Shown in pieces: positions 1 through 7,055 of a stretch of 13,548 bases of DNA. The DNA lies in NCBI GenBank assembly GCA_964601765.1, contig CAZROR010000048.1:1-13548 (forward strand). Reading direction: 5' to 3'. Origin of the DNA: SZUA-181 sp964601765. GTDB lineage: Bacteria; Pseudomonadota; Zetaproteobacteria; Mariprofundales; Mariprofundaceae. The notes beneath the pieces are model-generated. The model had not been told where the DNA came from. It was given only the letters and a program-made list of their open reading frames with translations, and did no database searches. Position numbers and translations under genes: made by a program. The first letter of the stretch is position 1. Each line of letters starts with the position of its first letter.

Positions 1-60
1 ACAAAAAATGAGGCGCTTGCCCGCCCATTCACGCGCTGTACCATGGCCCGCATCCGGCGC

Positions 61-70
61 AAGGGGAGGA
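61..70 (+). promoter_or_regulatory. Ribosome binding site that fixes a TTG start
   Basis: AAGGGGAGGA is a near-perfect Shine-Dalgarno sequence ending 7 bases before TTG at 78. It supports TTG rather than an internal ATG or GTG as the start of the first kinase. I see no convincing promoter in bases 1-60. Confidence 0.75.
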
Positions 71-77
71 CCGCTGC

Positions 78-2708
78 TTGACACGGACTAGGAACAGGGT
101 ATTCGAAGCATCTTTCGCGGCCGTGGTCGCGGCCATGATCATCGCCGCAGCCGTGGCCGTGGCGCTTTCCCGGCTGAAGGCGCACCGAATCACCGGGGCG
201 CTGGATCAGCTGGGCACGGTCAGCCACGGCATTCAGTTTGCCCTGCACCAGCAAATCGGCGCTACCGCCACGCTGGCCGCCCGGATCATTCGCGATGACG
301 AGGTCTGCCGCGCGCTGACAAGCGCCCTGCGCGCGGGTGCCGGGAAAAGCGATCGCTACGCCCTGCGCACAATCCTGGCCAGATATATTTTTCCCCTGCA
401 CTTCACGGGCTTTTACCTGATCGGCAGGCAGCGGCGAATCGTGGCTTCCATGAAGGAGCGCGACACGGGCAGGCCGCTGCCGGACGTCATCACCCGCGCC
501 GTCGGGCGGCTGGACAGGGGCGAGGCGTTCGTGGTCACACACGCATTCCCCTATGGCGGACGCGTAGACATGTGGCTGCTTCGCGCCGTTCTTGACCCCG
601 ACGGCCGGAAAATCGGATATTTTGCCCTGGTGCTGGGCAGGGATCACCGCTTTTCGGCGACAACGCTGGCGGCTGGCCAAAGCCAGGCAACGGGCGAAAC
701 CTATCTGGTCGATGAACACGGGCTCATGCTCTCGGAGTCGCGCTTCAACAATGATCTGCGCAGAATCGGCCTGCTGCAACGCGGTGAGACGAGCACCCTG
801 CATGTCAGGGTCGCGGACCCCGGACGGAACCTGCTGACCCGGACTCCGGCGGGCCGCGCGAATCCCGGCTGGCCATTGACGCGAGCCGTGCGGCAGGTGC
901 TGAGAACGCATCGCGCGGGCCGCAGCCCGATTGCATACCGCGACTACCGCGGGGTCCCCGTGTTTGGCGCCTGGCAATGGGACGACATGCTGCGGGTCGC
1001 GATCATCACCGAGATTGATGAGGCCGAGGCCCTGGACGAATATTACTTCGTGCGCAGAAACATGCTGCTTTTGCTGGCGGTGTTGCTGATTGGCGGCATC
1101 TCGTCGGTAACAGCCTACACGCGTTTGCGCGTGCGTTCGGAACGGGAGGCCAACCGGCACCGCAACCTGCTGCTGGAATCCACGGCCGAGGCGATTTGCG
1201 GCATCGACAGGGATGGTCGCTGCAATTTCGTCAATCGTGCCTTTCTCGACATACTGGGCTACGAGGAGCACGAAGTCACGGGCAGGGATATCCATGGCCT
1301 GATTCATCACTCGCACCCGGACGGCAGCCCTTATTCCCCCGATGCCTGCGATATCTACAGGGCGCACCGCGAACGCACGCATGTACATCGCGATGACGAG
1401 TCCTTCTGGCGCAAGGACGGGCGCGAGATCAAGGTCGAGTACTGGGCGCACCCCGTATTCGAGGGGAATGAGGCCGTCGGCAGCGTGCTGACCTTTCTGG
1501 ACATTACCGACAAGCGCCGGGCGGAGGCGGAACGAAAAAAGATGGAGCAGCAGGTGCAACACACGCAGCGCCTGGAATCGCTCGGCGTGCTGGCCGGCGG
1601 CATCGCGCATGACTTCAACAACCTGCTCGCGGCCATTCTCGGCAACGCGTCCCTGGCCGAAACGCATGCCCTGAAAGAGCCGCTCAAGGCCAAGGAGCGC
1701 ATATCACGCATCATTCAGTCGGCGGAAAAGGCCGGGATGCTGTGCAAGCAGATGCTGGCCTACTCGGGCAAGGGACAGTTTGTGCTCAAGGCCCTCGATT
1801 TATCCGTGCTGGTTGAGGAAATGACGCATCTCCTGGAGGTGTCCATCAATAAATCGGTCGTCATCAAGTATCATCTGGGCAAGCATTTGCCCGCCATCAG
1901 GGTGGATGAGGCGCAGATCCAGCAGGTGGTGATGAACCTGGTAACCAACGCCAACGAAGCGATCGGGGCCAAAAGCGGCGTCATCTCCATCACCACGGGC
2001 GTCATGCGCGCGGATCAGGATTATCTGCGCGACTGCCACGCGGCCGACGGCGTGCAGCCGGGCCGGTTTGCCTATGTGGAAGTCAGTGATACGGGCTGCG
2101 GCATGGACAGGGAGACCATGCGCAGGGTCTTCGACCCGTTCTTCACGACCAAGGTGGCGGGGCGCGGGCTCGGCATGAGCGCGGTGCTGGGCATCGTGCG
2201 CGGTCACCATGGCGCGCTGAAGGTCTATTCGGAACCGGGCCGGGGCACAACCTTCAAGTTTCTGTTGCCCGTCGCCGGCGCCGCGCGCGCCGCAGGCACC
2301 GGCGCGCGGGACAGCATACCGCTTCAACACCTCGCCAGCGGAGCCGTGCTGGTTGTGGATGACGAGGAAACGGTGCGCGAGATGGCGTGCATGATGCTGG
2401 AGGACATGGGATTCCAGACCATCGCGGCGGCCAATGGCGAAGAAGCCCTGCGCCTGTACAAGCGTCACCGAAGCAACATCGTGCTGGTGCTGAGCGATCT
2501 GACCATGCCGCACATGGACGGCAGGGAGCTGTTCACGGCGCTGAAGCGCGTCGATCCCGATTGCCGGATCATCCTGAGCAGCGGTTACAACTCGCAGGAA
2601 GCCATCCAGCAATTTGCCGGCAAGGGACTGGCCGGATTCATCCAGAAGCCCTACACGGAAAAGGCCCTGCGCGGAGAAGTACGAAAAGTCCTGGGAGATG
2701 GACAGTGA
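78..2708 (+). CDS. Membrane hybrid histidine kinase: dCache - PAS - HisKA/HATPase - receiver
   Basis: An 876-residue sensor kinase. Residues about 9-30 form a membrane helix and about 328-348 a second one. The region between them looks like a periplasmic double-Cache sensor: TGETYLVDEHG near residue 205 and YRGVPVFGAWQW near 290 are typical of that family. A PAS domain follows (about 360-480), then a short charged helix and the H-box GGIAHDFNN with His511 as the predicted phosphorylation site. The ATPase has an N-box at about 619, DTGCGMD at 671, DPFFTTK at 686 and GRGLGMS at about 695. A C-terminal receiver has acidic pair Asp761/Asp762, phospho-acceptor Asp807 and Lys857 (QKPYT). No DNA-binding or HPt domain is present, so the next relay protein is elsewhere. 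The TTG start is chosen because AAGGGGAGGA lies 7 bases upstream and later starts would cut the first membrane helix. The downstream PstS-like gene overlaps by 4 bases. The ligand is unknown. Confidence 0.93.
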   Translation: MTRTRNRVFEASFAAVVAAMIIAAAVAVALSRLKAHRITGALDQLGTVSHGIQFALHQQIGATATLAARIIRDDEVCRALTSALRAGAGKSDRYALRTILARYIFPLHFTGFYLIGRQRRIVASMKERDTGRPLPDVITRAVGRLDRGEAFVVTHAFPYGGRVDMWLLRAVLDPDGRKIGYFALVLGRDHRFSATTLAAGQSQATGETYLVDEHGLMLSESRFNNDLRRIGLLQRGETSTLHVRVADPGRNLLTRTPAGRANPGWPLTRAVRQVLRTHRAGRSPIAYRDYRGVPVFGAWQWDDMLRVAIITEIDEAEALDEYYFVRRNMLLLLAVLLIGGISSVTAYTRLRVRSEREANRHRNLLLESTAEAICGIDRDGRCNFVNRAFLDILGYEEHEVTGRDIHGLIHHSHPDGSPYSPDACDIYRAHRERTHVHRDDESFWRKDGREIKVEYWAHPVFEGNEAVGSVLTFLDITDKRRAEAERKKMEQQVQHTQRLESLGVLAGGIAHDFNNLLAAILGNASLAETHALKEPLKAKERISRIIQSAEKAGMLCKQMLAYSGKGQFVLKALDLSVLVEEMTHLLEVSINKSVVIKYHLGKHLPAIRVDEAQIQQVVMNLVTNANEAIGAKSGVISITTGVMRADQDYLRDCHAADGVQPGRFAYVEVSDTGCGMDRETMRRVFDPFFTTKVAGRGLGMSAVLGIVRGHHGALKVYSEPGRGTTFKFLLPVAGAARAAGTGARDSIPLQHLASGAVLVVDDEETVREMACMMLEDMGFQTIAAANGEEALRLYKRHRSNIVLVLSDLTMPHMDGRELFTALKRVDPDCRIILSSGYNSQEAIQQFAGKGLAGFIQKPYTEKALRGEVRKVLGDGQ
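1560..1612 (+). repeat. Copy 1 of a 53-base identical segment shared by the two kinases
   Basis: This stretch, encoding the end of the linker and the H-box (TQRLESLGVLAGGIAHD), is identical base for base to 5655-5707 in the second kinase. Flanking sequence is similar but not identical. It marks the start of a paralogous kinase-receiver module. Confidence 0.9.
2693..2697 (+). promoter_or_regulatory. Ribosome binding site inside the kinase gene, for the PstS-like gene
   Basis: GGGAG lies 7 bases before the GTG at 2705, inside the last codons of the upstream kinase. It supports GTG as the start. The GTG overlaps the kinase stop codon (GTGA), which suggests translational coupling. Confidence 0.7.
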
Positions 2709-3556
2709 AGGCGGCCCGCTGGCTGGCAATGGCGGCATTGATCGCGCTGCCGCCGCAAATGGCGTCAGCCGGAACCATCTCGATTGCCGGCTCCACCACC
2801 GTGATGAAATACATCAGGCTTGCGGCGGCGCGCTACGCCAACCTGCATCCGCGAATCAGATTCGATATTCGCGGTGGCGGCTCCACCGTGGGCGTCGCGC
2901 AGGTCGCAGGGAAGCGGGCGGATATCGGCATGCTGAGCCGCGAGCTGACGACCGGGGAAAAGCGTGAACTGAAGGGCGTACGGCGGCTCGCCATCGCGCT
3001 GGATGCCATCATTCCCGTGGTGTCGCGCGAGATATGGGAAAGCGGAGTGCGTCGGATAAGCCGCCGCGCGCTTGCCGGGATTTACGGCGGCGACATACGC
3101 AACTGGAAGCGCCTTGGCGGCCCGGATCGCCGCATCATCGTGGTTGACAAAAACATCTACCATGGAACACGGCGCGTGTTCGCGGGTTTTATTTCGGGCG
3201 CCGGCGGGATGCCGCGCATGCCGGAATCCGTCGTCATGGACGCCGATGACGATGTCCTGCGGCTGTTAAGGAGCAGCGATCAGGCCATCGGATACGTCGG
3301 CATGGGGTATCCTGACCCGTCCGTCCGGGCGCTTGCCCTTGTAGTCGACGGCAGGGAGATTCCGGCGAGCCCGGAAAACATACGCAACGGCGCATACCCG
3401 CTCGCGCGAAGGCTGTACCTTCTGGTGCGTAAAGACGCTCCGGATCCCGTGCGCGGTTTCATCCGCTTTGTTATGTCGCCGGATGGCCGGGAACTCGCGG
3501 AACGCGCGGGCTTTCTGTCCACGCGCCGCGAAAGCCGGCCCGCTCATGCGCCATAA
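2705..3556 (+). CDS. Secreted PstS-like substrate-binding protein without a transporter
   Basis: A 283-residue protein of the phosphate-binding (PBP-like, PstS) family. Residues 1-22 are a Sec signal peptide with Lys2 and Arg5, a hydrophobic core and an MASA cleavage site before Gly23, so the mature protein should be periplasmic. Family marks are AGSTTV (28-33), RGGGSTVGV (56-64), ADIGMLSREL (72-81), ALDAIIPVVS (98-107), GGDIRNWKRLGG (128-139) and IGYVGMGY. The usual SREEGSGT phosphate loop is changed here to VDKNIYHGTRR (147-157), with the Ser and Glu missing, so the ligand may not be phosphate. No PstC, PstA or PstB gene is adjacent. It starts in the stop codon of one hybrid kinase and precedes another, which suggests a sensory accessory role (inference). 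At 283 residues it is shorter than many PstS proteins but looks complete. A much longer upstream start in this frame is an antisense-like extension within the kinase gene and is rejected. Confidence 0.88.
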   Translation: MKAARWLAMAALIALPPQMASAGTISIAGSTTVMKYIRLAAARYANLHPRIRFDIRGGGSTVGVAQVAGKRADIGMLSRELTTGEKRELKGVRRLAIALDAIIPVVSREIWESGVRRISRRALAGIYGGDIRNWKRLGGPDRRIIVVDKNIYHGTRRVFAGFISGAGGMPRMPESVVMDADDDVLRLLRSSDQAIGYVGMGYPDPSVRALALVVDGREIPASPENIRNGAYPLARRLYLLVRKDAPDPVRGFIRFVMSPDGRELAERAGFLSTRRESRPAHAP

Positions 3557-3650
3557 TGGCCTGCCTGGCATGGAAATTGCGCGCCATCCATGCGGCTTTC
3601 CGCCTGAGTGGCGGGCCATGCACCCGGCATGAATACGCGGGAGAGGTGAA
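3557..3650. other. 94-base gap with a small hairpin and a ribosome binding site
   Basis: The gap between the PstS-like gene and the MHYT kinase has a 5-base-pair inverted repeat (CCGCC at 3600-3604, GGCGG at 3610-3614) with no T-run, so it is not a typical intrinsic terminator. GGGAGAGGTGA at 3639-3649 is the ribosome binding site for the ATG at 3651. The three plus-strand genes could be one transcript. Confidence 0.4.
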
Positions 3651-6600
3651 ATGGCGGAGTTGAACTACAGTTATCACGCCGGCCTGGTGACACTGTCGGT
3701 GCTCATCGCCATCGCCTCGTCCTTCGTGGCCCTGGCCGCCGTGCCGCGCATGCATGATAAAACAGCAAACCATGGCCGTGCCAGCCTCTGGTCGGTGGTG
3801 TTCGGCATAAGCCTCGGCGCGGGCATCTGGAGCATGCACTTCATCGCCATGCTGGCCCTCAACCTCCCCGTTCCGGTTCGTTATGACCCGGCCCTGACCC
3901 TGACATCGCTGGTTGTGGGCATGTGCTTTGCCACCCTGAGCGCGCTGCCGCTACGCCACGGCGGCCGGCTCGGCGGCCGGCGCCTGGCAGGCATGGGCCT
4001 GCTCGCCGGCCTGGGCATCTCCGGCATGCACTACACCGGCATGGCGGCCATGCGCATGGCCGCGGACATGTTTTTCGAGCCGGCTATCGTCATCCTGTCC
4101 GTGCTCATCGCGATAAGCGCCTCCTCAGCGGCACTGTGGATTGCCAACAGGCTGCGGGAGTCCCGCGTGTTTGGCAAAACGGGTATCAAGGCCGCGGCCG
4201 CCGTGGTGATGGGACTGGCTGTTTCCGCCATGCATTACACCGGCATGGCGGCGGTGCACTTCCAGGCCCGCCCGGCCATGGCCGGGCCCCACGCGGGGCT
4301 GGACACGCCGCTGATGGTGGCAGCCATCAGCGTGATCGCCGCGCTCGTTCAGGGCGGCGTGCTGGTATCCGCGGCGCTGGATGAGTCATGGGCCGCCACG
4401 CGCCGGGAACTGGCGCTGGAAACACGCATGTCATCGCTGCTGGACGCGGTGCCGGACGCGATTTTCTCCATTAACGCGCAGGGAGACATCCTGCATGCCA
4501 ACCCTGCGGCCTGCGAGATGTTCGGCTATGAGCCGGAACAATGGGCGGAGATGAACGTGCACGCGCTGGTGCCGGATGACATCAGGGCCGCGCACCCGCA
4601 GTGGATGGCGGATGAAATCGCGAACGGACGACACAAGGTCATCGGCGCCACAAGGCGTGTACGCGGCCGGCGAAGGGACGGCAGCGTGTTTCCGTGCGAG
4701 CTGGTAATCAGCCAATATCATGCCGAAGGGGAAGCGCACCTCAGCGCTGTCGTGCGCGATGTCAGCAAGCGCCAGGCGGCGGAAGCGCGGGCACGGTATC
4801 AGGGCAGGCTGAACGCCGCCCTCAACCACCTGCTTGCCATCGCCATCCGGGATGAACCACTGGCGGAACGCCTGCGGCAGGGCCTTGCGGGCATCCTCGA
4901 TCAGGACTGGCTCGGCGTGGCGCCGAAAGGCGCAGTGTTCGTCCGCGAGGGCGAGGGCCTCGCAATGCGGGCCGCCGTCAACATGGGCGATGCCGGTGCG
5001 ATGTGCGCGCAGGTTGCGCGCGGCGAGTGCCTGTGCGGCAGGGCACTGCAAACCGGCGAGGTTGTTCTCAGCCAGCATGTCGACCAGACGCACACCCAGC
5101 GAACGGATGACATGGAGGACCACGGGCATGCCATTTTCCCCCTGCGCAGGAAGGCCGATGTGCTTGGCATCCTGAACCTCTACCTCCCCGCCGGCCGCGA
5201 ACTGCGGGAGCAGGAACGCGCGTTCCTGGACTCCGTCGCGAGTATTCTGGCGCAAATGCTGGAGCGGGACATGGCCCTCAGCCAGATGCGCAGGCTGAAA
5301 ACGGCCATCGGACAGGCGCCGGAGGGAATTTTTATCACGGATCACGAGGGCCGCATCGTGTATGCAAATGCCGCCGCGGCAGGAATGGTCGGGATTACGC
5401 GGGAGAGCCTGATCGGCATGTACGCGGCGGAGGCGCGTGGGGGGAAAAGGGGAGACGCCATATACAACGGCATTTTCTCCAGCCTGAACGAGGGACAGTC
5501 ATGGTATGGTGATATCGAGTTCGCCCACGCGGACGGCACGCGACACACGATCGAGCGCAGCATTGCGCCGGTGATGGAGGATGGCGTGGTCCGTTACCAC
5601 GTCTGCGTGGATACGGATGTCACGGAGCAGCGGGTGCTGCAGGCGAAGCTGGAGCACACGCAGCGCCTGGAATCGCTCGGCGTGCTGGCCGGCGGCATCG
5701 CGCATGATTTCAACAATATCCTGACGGCCATCATGGGCAACGCCGCCTTGGCCAGAATGAAGATGAAGGATACGGACCCGACGCGGGCGCACCTGGAACG
5801 CATCGAGGAATCCAGCCAGCGCGCGGCGGACCTGTGCAGGCAGATGCTGGCCTACTCGGGCAAGGGCAAGTTCGTGACCAAGGCGCTGAACCTTTCGCAA
5901 ATGGTCGAGGAGATCACCAAGCTTCTGGATGTATCCATCGCCAAAAATGTGGTACTCAAGTTCCACTTGGCGGAGAACCTGCCGGCGGTAGAGGCGGACA
6001 GCGCCCAGTTGCAGCAGGTTATCATGAATCTGGTCATCAATGCCTCCGACGCGATCGGCGAAAAAAGCGGCGTGATTTCACTCGCTACCGGCGTGATGCG
6101 GGCGGATGCTGCATATCTGGCAGGGGCCTTTGCAGCCGATGATATCGAACCCGGCACCTTCGTGTTCCTGGAAGTGTCCGATACCGGCTGCGGCATGGAC
6201 GTGGAAACACAAAAACAGTTGTTCGACCCCTTTTTCACCACCAAGTTCACGGGGCGAGGACTCGGCATGAGCGCCGTGCTGGGCATCGTGCGCGGCCATC
6301 ATGGGGCCATCAAGGTGTATTCGGAACCGGGACGGGGAACAACCTTCAAGGTACTGCTGCCCACGGCGAAACAGGCAGCCACGGATGAGGGAGAGCGGAA
6401 AGACGGGGGTGAGTGGCGCGGCACCGGAACCGTTCTGGTGGTGGATGACGAGGAAACCATTCGCGAAACGGCAGCCATGATGCTCACCGGAATGGGCTTT
6501 GACACGCTCGCGGCGGAAGACGGGGCGCAGGCCGTGGAGATGTACCGCCGGCACCGGCATGACATTGTCGCGGTGCTGCTGGATATGACCATGCCGAGGC

Positions 6601-6788
6601 TGGACGGCAAGGGATGCTTCCGGGAGTTGCGACGCATCAACAGGGATGTGCGGGTCGTGCTGTCCAGCGGTTACAACGAGCAGGACGCAACCACCCGCTT
6701 CGCCGGACAGGGACTGGCCGCATTCATCCAGAAGCCGTATACACCCGAGGCCCTGCAGGCAAAAATGCGCGAGGCTCTGGAGTGCTGA
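3651..6788 (+). CDS. Hybrid histidine kinase: MHYT - PAS - GAF - PAS - HisKA/HATPase - receiver
   Basis: A 1045-residue membrane sensor kinase. Residues 1-240 are an MHYT domain of about seven membrane helices. It has the three expected Met-His motifs at 62-63 (MHFIAM), 126-127 and 194-195 (both MHYTGM). In this family they are proposed to bind a metal, perhaps copper, and to sense a diatomic gas such as O2, CO or NO. Next come a PAS domain (about 260-374), a GAF domain (about 385-545) and a second PAS (about 548-665). The H-box has His685. The ATPase has an N-box at 792, DTGCGMD at 844 and DPFFTTK at 859. The receiver has Asp932/Asp933, phospho-acceptor Asp978 and Lys1028. There is no output or HPt domain. 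The ATG is supported by GGAG 7 bases upstream. From the H-box on, it is a close paralog of the first kinase. The chemical input is inferred from family only. Confidence 0.93.
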   Translation: MAELNYSYHAGLVTLSVLIAIASSFVALAAVPRMHDKTANHGRASLWSVVFGISLGAGIWSMHFIAMLALNLPVPVRYDPALTLTSLVVGMCFATLSALPLRHGGRLGGRRLAGMGLLAGLGISGMHYTGMAAMRMAADMFFEPAIVILSVLIAISASSAALWIANRLRESRVFGKTGIKAAAAVVMGLAVSAMHYTGMAAVHFQARPAMAGPHAGLDTPLMVAAISVIAALVQGGVLVSAALDESWAATRRELALETRMSSLLDAVPDAIFSINAQGDILHANPAACEMFGYEPEQWAEMNVHALVPDDIRAAHPQWMADEIANGRHKVIGATRRVRGRRRDGSVFPCELVISQYHAEGEAHLSAVVRDVSKRQAAEARARYQGRLNAALNHLLAIAIRDEPLAERLRQGLAGILDQDWLGVAPKGAVFVREGEGLAMRAAVNMGDAGAMCAQVARGECLCGRALQTGEVVLSQHVDQTHTQRTDDMEDHGHAIFPLRRKADVLGILNLYLPAGRELREQERAFLDSVASILAQMLERDMALSQMRRLKTAIGQAPEGIFITDHEGRIVYANAAAAGMVGITRESLIGMYAAEARGGKRGDAIYNGIFSSLNEGQSWYGDIEFAHADGTRHTIERSIAPVMEDGVVRYHVCVDTDVTEQRVLQAKLEHTQRLESLGVLAGGIAHDFNNILTAIMGNAALARMKMKDTDPTRAHLERIEESSQRAADLCRQMLAYSGKGKFVTKALNLSQMVEEITKLLDVSIAKNVVLKFHLAENLPAVEADSAQLQQVIMNLVINASDAIGEKSGVISLATGVMRADAAYLAGAFAADDIEPGTFVFLEVSDTGCGMDVETQKQLFDPFFTTKFTGRGLGMSAVLGIVRGHHGAIKVYSEPGRGTTFKVLLPTAKQAATDEGERKDGGEWRGTGTVLVVDDEETIRETAAMMLTGMGFDTLAAEDGAQAVEMYRRHRHDIVAVLLDMTMPRLDGKGCFRELRRINRDVRVVLSSGYNEQDATTRFAGQGLAAFIQKPYTPEALQAKMREALEC
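5655..5707 (+). repeat. Copy 2 of the 53-base identical segment shared by the two kinases
   Basis: Identical to 1560-1612, covering the codons for TQRLESLGVLAGGIAHD. Further shorter runs of near identity follow around the YSGKG, GLGMSAVLGIVRG and YSEPGRGTTFK regions of both genes. This suggests duplication or gene conversion of the kinase-receiver module. Confidence 0.9.
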
Positions 6789-7055
6789 GTATCCCTGAAC
6801 CGTGACTTGTTTCTGTATTCCATCCGGTTACGGGCAGGGCCCCGATTACCCGCTACGGCCGGAGAAAATGCGTGCCCTCCACTGGCCTTTCCGGAAACCT
6901 GCCGTACTCGGCCATGGCTCGCGACATTCGCAAAACCGCGGTGGTGGTTCGCCGTAATTCCGGCGTTGCGGGCAAAATAGCCCGGTCCACCAGTCGTGGA
7001 GAGGAGAAGCCGGCCGCGGGCATATGATGATCCCTGTCCGGCGGGAAGCGGAAGC
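6789..7055. other. Convergent intergenic gap, 267 bases
   Basis: This lies between the stop of the MHYT kinase (plus) and the stop of the FkbM-fusion gene (minus). I see no recognisable coding region or RNA gene. Short inverted repeats occur: CGGGC / GCCCG at 6969-6973 and 6980-6984 with an AAAATA loop, and CGGGAA / TTCCCG at 7042-7047 and 7060-7065. Neither is followed by a clear T-run in either direction, so no intrinsic terminator can be called. A GGAGAGGAG stretch at 6997-7005 looks like a ribosome binding site, but no credible gene follows it. Confidence 0.5.

Noticed and set aside
1..60. Promoter for the first kinase
   Set aside because: A TTGCCC at 18-23 could be read as a -35 box, but no acceptable -10 box lies at the right distance. 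The gene could also be part of an operon starting outside the window.
2387..2704. Longer 5' extension of the PstS-like gene
   Set aside because: It would overlap the kinase receiver domain in another frame and bury the signal peptide inside the protein. The GTG at 2705 has its own ribosome binding site.
1800..2738. 312-codon minus-strand open frame inside the first kinase
   Set aside because: It is antisense to the ATPase and receiver domains and has a His/Gln/Arg-rich composition with no family signal.
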